A DNA stretch of 14,325 nucleotides, from assembly GCA_002496425.1 (NCBI GenBank), contig DAJS01000013.1, positions 6,682 through 21,006 of the forward strand, read 5' to 3'. The notes beneath the pieces were generated by a model. The model did no database searches, had not been told where the DNA came from, and saw nothing but the letters and a program-made list of their open reading frames with translations. This stretch comes from Acidilobaceae archaeon UBA162 (GTDB taxonomy: Archaea > Thermoproteota > Thermoprotei_A > Sulfolobales > Acidilobaceae). Shown piece by piece: positions 7,636 to 13,810 of this stretch. Positions within the stretch are counted from its first letter, which is position 1. Every line of letters starts with the position of its first letter. The position numbers were made by a program, and so were the translations under genes.

Positions 7636-8148
7636 GTGGAGTACGAGGGCTTCGAGCTGGACTGGGCCGAGGAGATAATCAAGAGGTTCGCTGAGCAGGC
7701 CAAGGGGCTGAGCAAGGAGAGCCCGGAGAGCACCGTGAAGGACGCAACTGAGGTCGAGAGGGTCCTCTCGGCCAGATGGTCGCCCAGGAGGCTCGAGTCG
7801 GAGACCTTTCCGAAAATAGAGGTCAGCACAGGGAGGGCCTCGGCCCTGGTGATCGTGCTGCCCCCAAGGCACAGGCTCCTGGCGACTGAGGCAGCTAAGG
7901 ACGTGAGCTCCTGCCTTGAGTGGGCTGAGAAGGCCAAGGGGTATCCTGTTGTGATCTACTACTCAAGGAAGGGCCTGATGACTACTGCCGCCTACCTCTA
8001 CCTTGGCAACCTGATGGAGGACACTAGGGTCGGTGTCCTCTTCGTCAACGGCCCTCCGTCTGAGGTCTCAGAAGTCCTGGACATACTTGAGAGGAAGGGC
8101 GAGTACTCTCCTGACGAGGAGCAGGGAGTCATCAGCCTAGACTTCTAA
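7636..8148 (+). CDS. Conserved-looking hypothetical protein, 170 residues
   Basis: I do not recognise the family. The product is soluble, acidic at both ends, and has no membrane helix or signal peptide. Residues 10-50 are predicted to be helical and charged. From about 68 an alternating pattern appears: ALVIVLPP (69-76), a helix over 82-100, YPVVIYYS (102-109), then VGVLFVNGPP (132-141) and a final helix, which suggests a small alpha/beta domain. The coding character is strong: the codon choice resembles the neighbours, and the GTG start has AGGAGG at 7622-7627, 8 bases upstream. It diverges from trmI across a 71-base gap and overlaps the convergent PEP-synthase-like gene by 17 bases. Neighbours on both sides concern tRNA, but no function can be assigned from that alone. 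Confidence 0.75.
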   Translation: MEYEGFELDWAEEIIKRFAEQAKGLSKESPESTVKDATEVERVLSARWSPRRLESETFPKIEVSTGRASALVIVLPPRHRLLATEAAKDVSSCLEWAEKAKGYPVVIYYSRKGLMTTAAYLYLGNLMEDTRVGVLFVNGPPSEVSEVLDILERKGEYSPDEEQGVISLDF

Positions 8149-8821
8149 GTCCCCTCACTCCCAGGGCCCACATGGATCCATCCTCATCTATGGCCCAGGA
8201 AAGCTCAACCGGCCCTCCCATGGCCCTCTCGACCTCAAGGGCTGCCGTGGCAACCTCGATGGCCTCCTCGTCACTTATTGACTGGACATATGGGTCCTGT
8301 AGGGGCTCCTCGAGCACCTTGCCGTCAACGTCGAGGACTAATGCCGTGGGCTTAGCCATAACCCTGACGTCATAGACCCTTGGCCTGTCCCTAGTTACCC
8401 TAACCTCATCGTGCGGTGCCCCCTCATAGGAAAGCCTTAGGCCAAGGCCAACAACGGAGTCAACATATATTAGGTCTACACTGCCGCTCACTGGGTTAGC
8501 AGTGTAGGCGAAGCCTGAGGCCCTGGCGTTAACAGCCTTCTGGACTATAACGGTCTGCTCCATGGTCCTAGCGGCCTCGAGGACCTCGCTGGCGCTCAGC
8601 GCTAGCGCCGGCTTGCCCACCAGCAGGCCCCCACATGGTCTAACAATGTAAGGCGGTGCGCCCAGGACCTCCTTAAGGCCCCTCCCTATGGCCTCCTCGT
8701 CGCAGCCCGAGGAGCTGAGGAGGACGAAGTCAGGTACCCTAAGCCCAGCCGACCTGAGCAGAGAGAGCCTGGAGGCCTTAGTCTCAGGGCCAGGGGAAGG
8801 AGGTGGGCTGAGACAGCTCAA
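8132..8821 (-). CDS. Small orphan PEP-synthase/PPDK N-domain-like (ATP-grasp) protein
   Basis: A 229-residue protein related to the ATP-binding N-terminal domain of phosphoenolpyruvate synthase and pyruvate phosphate dikinase. The visible similarity is LRSAGLRVPDFVL (22-34), R61 in IVRPCGG, VIVQKAV (91-97), ASGFAYTANPVSG (101-113), VGLGLRLS (124-131) and ALEVERAMGGPVELSWAID (194-212). The swivelling phosphohistidine domain and the PEP barrel are absent. The usual DIEW-type metal site reads VELSW, so catalysis may be altered or lost. The start is TTG at 8821, overlapping the hisS stop as TTGA. The frame stays open further upstream, but that stretch lies inside hisS and encodes low-complexity, arginine- and glycine-rich sequence, so I exclude it. 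It is translationally coupled to hisS. Role unknown. Confidence 0.7.
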   Translation of the reverse strand: MSCLSPPPSPGPETKASRLSLLRSAGLRVPDFVLLSSSGCDEEAIGRGLKEVLGAPPYIVRPCGGLLVGKPALALSASEVLEAARTMEQTVIVQKAVNARASGFAYTANPVSGSVDLIYVDSVVGLGLRLSYEGAPHDEVRVTRDRPRVYDVRVMAKPTALVLDVDGKVLEEPLQDPYVQSISDEEAIEVATAALEVERAMGGPVELSWAIDEDGSMWALGVRGLRSLG

Positions 8822-10116
8822 CCCAGCATCCTCCTTAGGGCCTTCTCGGCCTCCTCTAGCCTCACCATCACCCTCTCGCCCGTGGCGCTCGAGTATAGGG
8901 TCACGGTATTTGTCGAGACCTCCTGGGGACCGACGAAGGCGAGCACTGGCACGCCAAGCCTTGAAGCCCTTCTCCTCTGGGCGTCCTGCCCTGACCTGTT
9001 GAGGTCGACCCTCACGTTGTAGCCCCACGACCTAAATAGATCGGCTACCCTCCAGGCGTAACTGAAGGAGTCAGGAGTCACGTTAACCACCTGAATTTGT
9101 GTATAGGTCCTCCTCGATATTGAGTAGAGGCCTACCTCCAGGCCAGCGTCTATCAGCCTGTCTATCCCTATGCTGACCCCGGTCGCAGGCACCTGCCTCC
9201 TGGCAAATAGACCTATCAGGTTGTCGTATCTTCCCCCTCCAGCCACGCTACCTATGGCAGGCCTGTCGAGGACCACCTCAAATATAGGGCCCGTGTAGTA
9301 GTCGAGACCCCTCACGAGCGACATGTCGAACCTGACCACCTCGGGCCTCTTGAGGAGCTCAGCAACCTCGAGCAGGTGCCTGGCGCCCTCAGCAGTAGGC
9401 CCTGATGAATGCGAGGACAGCAGCTGTTTAGCTGCCTCAACCAGGGGGCCTGAGGACTTGAGCATCTCCATGATCTTTAAGGCAGCAGGGACGCCCACTA
9501 GCTTCTCAAGCTCGGCCCTCACGCCCTCTGGGCCCACCTTGTCGAGCTTGTCTATGGCCCTGTACACAGGCAGTGGGTCCCTAAGGCCCAGCTCGCCCTC
9601 GAAGATCCCTGACAGAACACGCCTGTCATTTACCTTGATTGTATAGCCTGACTGTATCCCCAGGGCCTCAACGGCTTCGATAAGCAGGTTAATGATCTCG
9701 GCGTCGGCCTCAGGGTACGGGGAGCCAACTATGTCAGCATCGCACTGATAGAACTCCCTGTAGCGCCCCCTCTGGGGCTCCTCGTGCCTCCACACGGGCG
9801 CTATCTGGTACCTCTTAAAGGGCAGGGGCACCTCGGGGTGTGAGGCAATGAACCTAGCTAGGGGGACTGTAAGGTCGTACCTCAGGGCGTACTCACGCTC
9901 GCTCCACGGATCCTTAAACCTCCACATCAGCCTGTTCTCCGCCTCCTCGCCGTACTTGCCAGCCAGGACCTCCCAGCTCTCCACTGCGGGGGTCTCGAGG
10001 GGGTCAAAGCCGTACCTCCTGTAGACCTGCTCGAGCCTCGACATCAGCTCCTTCCTCAATATAGCCAGCTCTGGCGGGAAGTCCCTGAAGCCCCTCGGCG
10101 GCCTCAGCTCTACCAA
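8818..10116 (-). CDS. hisS: Histidyl-tRNA synthetase
   Basis: A 432-residue class II synthetase that charges tRNA(His) with histidine. The signatures are all present: PRGFRDF at 7-13, motif 2 from RYQIAPVWRHEEPQRGR (102-118) through REFYQCDADIVG (120-131), the histidine-specific LVRGLDYYTGPIFE (267-280) with Arg269, GGGRYDNL (293-300), and motif 3 GVSIGIDRL (313-321). The C-terminal anticodon-binding domain occupies about 335-432. Length is normal for the family. The start is TTG, with no clear Shine-Dalgarno but a TATA-like ACTTTA element about 35-40 bases upstream, suggesting a very short leader. The radical-SAM-like gene is 65 bases upstream on the same strand; the PEP-synthase-like gene overlaps the 3' end by 4 bases. 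Confidence 0.97.
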   Translation of the reverse strand: MVELRPPRGFRDFPPELAILRKELMSRLEQVYRRYGFDPLETPAVESWEVLAGKYGEEAENRLMWRFKDPWSEREYALRYDLTVPLARFIASHPEVPLPFKRYQIAPVWRHEEPQRGRYREFYQCDADIVGSPYPEADAEIINLLIEAVEALGIQSGYTIKVNDRRVLSGIFEGELGLRDPLPVYRAIDKLDKVGPEGVRAELEKLVGVPAALKIMEMLKSSGPLVEAAKQLLSSHSSGPTAEGARHLLEVAELLKRPEVVRFDMSLVRGLDYYTGPIFEVVLDRPAIGSVAGGGRYDNLIGLFARRQVPATGVSIGIDRLIDAGLEVGLYSISRRTYTQIQVVNVTPDSFSYAWRVADLFRSWGYNVRVDLNRSGQDAQRRRASRLGVPVLAFVGPQEVSTNTVTLYSSATGERVMVRLEEAEKALRRMLG

Positions 10117-10181
10117 GGCTCTTGCCCGCTGCCTGTTGGCGAGGGGCCTAAAGTCTTAAGCATCTCTGCGCGCTAACGGGT

Positions 10182-10937
10182 TCAGCTGAAGCCGCGCCAG
10201 CTCCTTAGGCTGATGTAACCTCTTGCCCTGGCCCACCTCTCATACCAGGGCTCCCTCAGGCTCCCCACAGTAACCCTCGTGAACTTAGATAGACCATCTA
10301 TTAGCCTTCTGACCTTCCATAACGGCGGTTCAGGCAGCATTGAATTCCAGTTGTCGTAGCCTACATGAACGGTGACCGGCCTTATGTCTCTAATCCACGA
10401 CATCAGAACCTCCAGGTCGAAGTCCATTACTGGCTCTATGGAGATGTACTTCTGAGGCCAGTCAAGTTCTGCCATAGCCTTGGCCCTCTGGCTGGGCGGA
10501 GGGGCCCTAGAAACAGAAGTGGCCAGGTCATCCCTATTCGTCTCTATCGTAGCTCCTAATGTCGAGCGCCTGGGGAACCTGTCGAGGAACCTGAAGTAGC
10601 GGGCTGGGTTCTTGGTTAGGAAGAGGTACGCCGCCGGCTGGCCCCTAAGGACATCGAGAACCTTATCTATCCACTCGTCAGGCACGCCGGGACTGAACAT
10701 GTCCCCCATGTCAACCACGAAGACCACGTCCCTCGGTGAGAACCTGGCCCTCAGGAGCTCGTCAGTATGAAAAGTTGGCCTGAAGCCATTTCTGTACTTT
10801 GGGTTATCCCTGAGCCTCTGCTCTATGAGCCTCATGGCCCAGCAGTAGGAGCAGAGGTGCGTGCACCCGGTCACTGGGTTCCAGGACCTAGTTGGCGCCA
10901 GAGGCCTCCTGACGTCAGGGCGCAGCGGCGAGCTCAA
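10182..10937 (-). CDS. DUF5131 / radical-SAM-like protein
   Basis: A 251-residue member of the DUF5131 (phage Gp37/Gp68-like) family. The N-terminus SWNPVTGCTHLCSYCWA holds Cys25, Cys29 and Cys32 in a CX3CX2C arrangement, as in radical SAM enzymes that bind a 4Fe-4S cluster. Further family-like blocks are VVDMGDMFSPGVPDEWI (75-91), YLFLTKNPARY (104-114), TLGATIE (126-132) and KYISIEPVMDF (163-173), placed like the strands of a TIM barrel. The substrate is unknown. The start is TTG, nearly leaderless relative to the TATA-like box at 10963-10970. It precedes hisS by 65 bases on the same strand. Family known, function not known. Confidence 0.8.
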   Translation of the reverse strand: MSSPLRPDVRRPLAPTRSWNPVTGCTHLCSYCWAMRLIEQRLRDNPKYRNGFRPTFHTDELLRARFSPRDVVFVVDMGDMFSPGVPDEWIDKVLDVLRGQPAAYLFLTKNPARYFRFLDRFPRRSTLGATIETNRDDLATSVSRAPPPSQRAKAMAELDWPQKYISIEPVMDFDLEVLMSWIRDIRPVTVHVGYDNWNSMLPEPPLWKVRRLIDGLSKFTRVTVGSLREPWYERWARARGYISLRSWRGFS

Positions 10938-10962
10938 CTCGAAAGTCCTCGAGCCAAGAGAG

Positions 10963-10970
10963 GCTATAAG
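10963..10970 (-). promoter_or_regulatory. TATA-like box of the DUF5131 gene
   Basis: CTTATAGC on the minus strand is centred about 29 bases before the TTG at 10937. A start site about 26 bases downstream would leave a leader of only a few bases, as is common in crenarchaea. Supported by position and composition only. Confidence 0.45.
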
Positions 10971-11014
10971 CCTGAAAGAAAGGTAGCAGAGGGGATGAGC
11001 GAGCCGACATAGAC

Positions 11015-11043
11015 TGACCCCTCGTGAGGATGAGGAGGGGTTG
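11015..11043 (+). other. Hairpin in the gap upstream of mvk
   Basis: ACCCCTC at 11017-11023 pairs perfectly with GAGGGGT at 11035-11041, and two flanking G-U pairs extend the stem to 9. The loop is 11 bases. It lies in the 178-base gap between the divergent DUF5131 and mvk genes and would be read 5' of the mvk promoter candidate. There is no T-run, so a terminator is unlikely. It may be a small structured RNA or chance. Confidence 0.3.
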
Positions 11044-11115
11044 ATAGAGCGACCGCCTCCTGGCGCATCACTGCCAATTAAGGCCTTGGGTGCCTAGGGT
11101 TGAGGAGGAAGCCCC

Positions 11116-12087
11116 TTGACTGAGGTCACAGCCAGAGCGCCGTCCAAGGTGATAGTGCTAGGAGAGCACTTCGTGGTGCTCAACTCCAGGGCGCTCTCCA
11201 CAGCTGTAAGCATATACTCGAGGGCTACAGCTGAGGATGGGGGAGAAGGGGTCATCATTGAGAGCAAGAGCATGGGCGTTAGGGCAAGGCTTGACGTGGG
11301 TTCAAGGGCTCCTGACCCACGCCTTGAGCCCTTCGCTGAGGCGCTGAGGCGCCTTAGATCCATGGACTACGACCTGGCGCCCGCCAGGGTGGTCGTGGAT
11401 AGCGATGCGCCGCCCTCAGCCGGGCTCGGCTCCAGCGCCTCCACGGTTGCTGCCTTCCTGTTGGCATACACGACGCTCGTTGGCGACCCGCTCAACAAGG
11501 ACAACCTGTTCTCCATAACTCTAGCAGCCGAGGATGTAGCTCACGGGGCCTCAAGCGGTGTTGATCCGGCCACTGTGGTGTACGGCGGGACAATACTGTA
11601 CAGCATAAAGGACAGAGTGATAGAGAGGCTTGAGGGGCCCATAAGGGGCGCCAGGCTCATCATTGCCGACAGCGGCGTCAGGAGGTCTACCGCGGGGCCC
11701 GTAATGTCTGTGATAGAGCTCAGGAGGAGGCTTGGCCAGCCCGCTGAGCTTATCTACAGCGCCGCCGACATAGTAGCCCTCAGGGGTATCGAGGCCTTAA
11801 AGAGAGGGGACGCCGCTGAGCTTGGGCTCCTGATGAACTTCAACCATGGACTCCTCTCAGCCATAGGGGTCTCGTCGCCTGAGCTTGAGGACCTGGTGTA
11901 TGCCGCCAGGGCGGCCGGCGCCCTCGGGTCTAAGCTGTCAGGAGCAGGGCGCGGGGGGATAGTGATAGCGCTGGCGCCTGAGGGCTCAGAGGACAAGGTG
12001 ACTGGGGCCCTCAGGGCCCGCGCCCCGTGGGTCTTGAAGCCCGAGGTCGGCGTGCCAGGAGCTGAGGTCGTTGAGTTGACGAGATAA
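11116..12087 (+). CDS. mvk: Mevalonate kinase
   Basis: A 323-residue GHMP kinase that phosphorylates mevalonate with ATP in the pathway to isoprenoid precursors, which archaea need for ether lipids. The N-terminal motif is APSKVIVLGEHFVV (8-21). The ATP loop PPSAGLGSSAS lies at 99-109, the catalytic Asp150 in HGASSGVDPA (143-152), and motif 3 is GSKLSGAGRGG at 271-281. HFVVLNSRALSTAV fits mevalonate kinase better than phosphomevalonate or homoserine kinases. The start is TTG, with GAGGAGGA at 11102-11109 about 6 bases upstream and a possible TATA element CAATTAAGG near 11075-11083. It appears monocistronic. An AT-rich region follows, carrying a minus-strand reading frame that would overlap the mvk 3' end. 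Confidence 0.95.
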   Translation: MTEVTARAPSKVIVLGEHFVVLNSRALSTAVSIYSRATAEDGGEGVIIESKSMGVRARLDVGSRAPDPRLEPFAEALRRLRSMDYDLAPARVVVDSDAPPSAGLGSSASTVAAFLLAYTTLVGDPLNKDNLFSITLAAEDVAHGASSGVDPATVVYGGTILYSIKDRVIERLEGPIRGARLIIADSGVRRSTAGPVMSVIELRRRLGQPAELIYSAADIVALRGIEALKRGDAAELGLLMNFNHGLLSAIGVSSPELEDLVYAARAAGALGSKLSGAGRGGIVIALAPEGSEDKVTGALRARAPWVLKPEVGVPGAEVVELTR

Positions 12088-12537
12088 ACATGAAAATGAG
12101 TAGGCTTATCACAGTATAGTCAGCTATTATTGCCTCATGCATTATAGTGCAGTATATGCAGATGATACGTATAACGAACAGCTCAACACAGACCAGATAA
12201 GATACCAGTGCCAGACCTATGAAGCGCCAGGCCAAGATGATTATAAAGGTTGTTTTTGTCATCGCCAGTGGTGTGAGTACTATTAGCAAGATCATGGCCA
12301 TGTTAATTATGAATCGAATGGCTGTCAGTTCGTCAAGTGAGACATTGTCTACTCCTGAGTACGAGCTTGAGAGCGCAAGGCCGCAGTTGAAGATCGCATT
12401 GTTGCTAGGCGCCGAGAGCAGCATACACAGGAGCGACAGCCTGTGAAGCCTGTAATATTCGTCGAGTACGAGGCTGAGAAGGCTAGGCCGAGGCCTGAGA
12501 GCGCTAGGAGGGCTAAGTGCGATGGCCTTATCCTCAA
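12011..12537 (-). pseudogene. Probable multi-helix membrane protein, apparently frameshifted, in an AT-rich patch
   Basis: Two minus-strand frames here encode hydrophobic protein. The first begins at TTG 12537 with the segment SHLALLALSGLGLAFSASYS, then turns into cysteine- and arginine-rich sequence and stops at 12349. The second, open from 12556 to 12011, encodes LSLLCMLLS, then GLALSSSYS, and helices near FIINMAMILLIVLTPLAM, FIIILAWRFIGLALVSYLV and VISLLIFMFI. Joined by a frameshift near 12440 they would form a protein of four or five helices. The second frame alone, from ATG 12424, is a 137-residue alternative. A TATA-like TACATAAAAA at 12561-12570 lies about 28 bases before 12537, fitting a leaderless start. 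The last 26 codons run antisense into mvk and look non-native, so the true 3' end may be lost. Bases 12088-12340 are clearly richer in A+T than the flanks. Family not recognised. Confidence 0.4.
12357..12490. repeat. Pair of imperfect 27-base direct repeats
   Basis: Bases 12357-12383 and 12464-12490 align without gaps at 22 of 27 positions (both begin GAGTACGAG and end AGGCCG). On the minus strand they encode the similar peptides GLAFSASYS and GLALSSSYS, in different frames because their 107-base offset is not a multiple of three. They may be repeated helix segments of the membrane protein described over this region, or chance similarity in biased sequence. Confidence 0.35.
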
Positions 12538-12560
12538 AGCTCCCTGGGCCCTGGCCTTAG

Positions 12561-12570
12561 TTTTTATGTA
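12561..12570 (-). promoter_or_regulatory. TATA-like box for the minus-strand membrane-protein frame
   Basis: TACATAAAAA on the minus strand is centred about 28 bases before the TTG at 12537, the right spacing for a leaderless crenarchaeal transcript. It lies between that frame and the end of the YbaK gene. Read on plus, the same bases form a TTTTT run that could instead help end plus-strand transcription. Confidence 0.4.
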
Positions 12571-12579
12571 AGAGCAAGG

Positions 12580-13050
12580 CTACACCTGGGACACGTCAGT
12601 CACGATAGGCCTAAGGGCCCTGATCAGGTCCTTAACATTCACCTCAGCCAGGGACGTAGGCGAGCCCCCTCCTACCCAGACCCTCTCCTTTGAGGCCACT
12701 AGCTGGTCCACAACCACCTTGAGCCCCCTGATGCACTCAGAGAGGGGCGTGAGCCCGCCAGGCATGAGGCCCGTGAGCTCGGAGATCTCGTCAGGCGAGG
12801 CCATCCTTATCTTTGAGGCCTTCATCAATGCCCCAAGCTTCCTGTAGTCCAGCTTCCTGTCGCCGCTAAGCAGGACAGCCATGGGCCTCCCATCAACTAT
12901 CAGCAGAAGGACCTTCACTATGTCGCTTGGAGGGGCGCCTGAGGCCCTCGAGGCCTCCTCTACCGTCTCAACGCTCTCGCCGAAGTCGACGATCCTGGCG
13001 TTAATGTTGTAGCGCCTTATGAAGTCCTGAGGCGAGTCCGTGCACGCCAC
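12580..13050 (-). CDS. YbaK/EbsC-type aminoacyl-tRNA deacylase
   Basis: A 156-residue free-standing member of the YbaK/ProX editing family, which hydrolyses mischarged aminoacyl-tRNA (Cys- or Ala-tRNA(Pro) in studied relatives). The conserved core is visible: SVETVEEASRASGAPPSDIVKVLLL with the family lysine at 46, VLLSGDRKLDYRKL (59-72), the glycine-rich LMPGGLTPL (95-103) and the terminal VWVGGGS plus LAEVNVKDL (134-142). The exact tRNA substrate cannot be told from sequence. The start is GTG, directly preceded by an in-frame TAG, so the gene cannot extend upstream. GAGGAGGG lies about 13 bases before it. It is transcribed away from the tiny membrane protein gene; the 71-base gap holds AT-rich TTTTAAG usable on either strand. 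Confidence 0.88.
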   Translation of the reverse strand: MACTDSPQDFIRRYNINARIVDFGESVETVEEASRASGAPPSDIVKVLLLIVDGRPMAVLLSGDRKLDYRKLGALMKASKIRMASPDEISELTGLMPGGLTPLSECIRGLKVVVDQLVASKERVWVGGGSPTSLAEVNVKDLIRALRPIVTDVSQV

Positions 13051-13087
13051 CTAGGGCTTCACCCTCCTCTCAGTTAAAGGCCTGCAA

Positions 13088-13095
13088 CTTAAAAT
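13088..13095 (+). promoter_or_regulatory. TATA-like box upstream of the micro-membrane-protein/PTPS-like pair
   Basis: CTTAAAAT on the plus strand is centred about 30 bases before the GTG at 13122, giving a leader of about 4-5 bases. The reverse complement (ATTTTAAG) could serve the divergent YbaK gene. Evidence is position and composition only. Confidence 0.4.
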
Positions 13096-13121
13096 TGGGA
13101 TACGCGGAGGGCGGAAAGCCC

Positions 13122-13247
13122 GTGGGCCTGCCGCCTTACACGCCCATATACCTGGCCTCGCTCGCCCTCTCGCTGGCCTCGCTGGTGATATCTGCGAGGA
13201 GGCTGAGATCCCGTTGGCGTGGAGGCTCTGCGCGCAGGCGTCAATAA
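13122..13247 (+). CDS. Tiny single-span membrane protein, 41 residues
   Basis: A short frame, GTG to TAA, encodes MGLPPYTPIYLASLALSLAS, then LVISARRLRSRWRGG and a basic tail. Residues about 8-25 form one uninterrupted hydrophobic helix, followed at once by many arginines, so the tail should face the cytoplasm. I chose GTG 13122 because it sits just after the start site predicted from the TATA-like box at 13088-13095. TTG 13095 would give 50 residues, but that codon overlaps the promoter element. The 3' end overlaps the PTPS-like gene by 34 bases in another frame. No family is recognised; the helix-plus-arginine design is the main evidence that it is real. Confidence 0.45.
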   Translation: MGLPPYTPIYLASLALSLASLVISARRLRSRWRGGSARRRQ

Positions 13248-13540
13248 GCGTAGCCATGAAGATCCCTTCAATGGGCTATGGGCTTCATGGTCATGACATA
13301 ACTGTTACCGCCTGCGCCTGCTATAGGGACAAAGAGGGCCACGTGGACCTGGAGACCCTGGCCAGGACACTTGAGGAGCTCCTCAGACCCCTTGACCACA
13401 GGCCCCTGTGGGAGGCCCTGGGCTCCGAGGGAACCCTAGAGGATCTGGTGGAGTGGGTAATGAAGGGTCTCAATGGCCTTATGCCTATTTGCCTGGTGGC
13501 CGCTGAGGCGAGAGGCAGGAGGGTGGAGCTCCAGGCCTGA
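13214..13540 (+). CDS. 6-pyruvoyl-tetrahydropterin synthase / QueD-like protein, degenerate zinc site
   Basis: A 108-residue protein with the tunnelling (T-fold) pattern of PTPS/QueD enzymes, which act on dihydroneopterin triphosphate in pterin or 7-deazaguanine synthesis. The first strand RLCAQASISVAMKIP matches the family's FSAAH strand, followed by LHGHDITVTA (24-33), GHVDLETLARTL (42-53), LDHRPL (60-65) and GTLEDLVEW (73-81). Two zinc histidines (25, 27), the Asp61-His62 pair and Glu76 are kept. The first zinc histidine is Lys16 and no catalytic cysteine sits before LHGH, so normal PTPS activity is doubtful. The TTG start is chosen because the first strand needs it; GAGGAGG at 13195-13201 lies 12 bases upstream. 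ATG 13256 would remove that strand. The gene overlaps the micro-membrane protein. Confidence 0.65.
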   Translation: MAWRLCAQASISVAMKIPSMGYGLHGHDITVTACACYRDKEGHVDLETLARTLEELLRPLDHRPLWEALGSEGTLEDLVEWVMKGLNGLMPICLVAAEARGRRVELQA

Positions 13541-13706
13541 TGATGAGGAGCCATCCACGGACTAAAGGATGAAGTGAGCGCTCTTCTCTGACGGCCTCAG
13601 GTCTAGGCCCTGCTGAGCTCTTCTAAGACTTATGCAGCGCCAGTCGATGTGAAGCCCACCTGAACCGCTGTGCCCTCTATCTGCCTGATCTCAGGAGGTC
13701 GCCAGC

Positions 13707-13772
13707 ATGTCAAATTGCTGTAAGTACTGTAGGGTACCATCGAGCTCGCCCAGTCGGCCCTGCGATGTCTGA
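13707..13772 (+). CDS. Cysteine-rich micro-ORF, 21 residues
   Basis: ATG to TGA, encoding MSNCCKYCR, then VPSSSPSRPCDV. Four of its 21 residues are cysteines (4, 5, 8 and 19), giving CCxxC plus a distant fourth cysteine, which could bind a metal. The sequence before it, TCAGGAGGTC (13691-13700), is a nearly complete Shine-Dalgarno match ending 6 bases before the ATG, better than that of most genes here. An in-frame TGA at 13686 prevents any upstream extension. It could be a real microprotein, a leader peptide for the TenA-like gene whose start is 53 bases after the stop, or chance. Confidence 0.3.
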   Translation: MSNCCKYCRVPSSSPSRPCDV

Positions 13773-13797
13773 GCTTCATTATCTTTGAGCTAATTAG

Positions 13798-13810
13798 TTA
13801 ACCTTTTAGG
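13798..13810 (+). promoter_or_regulatory. TATA-like element for the TenA-like gene
   Basis: TTAACCTTTTAGG is AT-rich and centred about 22-26 bases before the GTG at 13826, fitting a leaderless transcript. No Shine-Dalgarno precedes that GTG, which is consistent with this. Confidence 0.4.

Noticed and set aside
8822..9028. 69-residue N-terminal extension of the PEP-synthase-like frame
   Set aside because: It lies wholly inside hisS and encodes biased Arg/Gly-rich sequence. The TTG at 8821 gives a TTGA overlap and starts close to recognisable domain sequence.
10991..11043. Possible C/D-box small RNA (GGATGA, CTGA, GGATGA)
   Set aside because: Both C-like boxes lack the consensus U before GAUGA, there is no final CUGA at a usable distance, and the second guide would be too short.
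12219..12446. 75-residue plus-strand frame in the AT-rich region
   Set aside because: It has no Shine-Dalgarno or well-placed TATA, the amino-acid makeup is mixed, and the opposite strand gives a more protein-like hydrophobic pattern.
12443..12571. 42-residue plus-strand frame (GTG start) overlapping the previous frame's TGA
   Set aside because: No family resemblance. Its similarity to the upstream frame is explained by the 27-base direct repeat, and it runs through the TATA-like site for the opposite strand.
13567..13616. Possible C/D-box small RNA (GGATGA ... CTGA ... CTGA)
   Set aside because: There is no C' box between the two CTGA sites and no terminal stem pairing.
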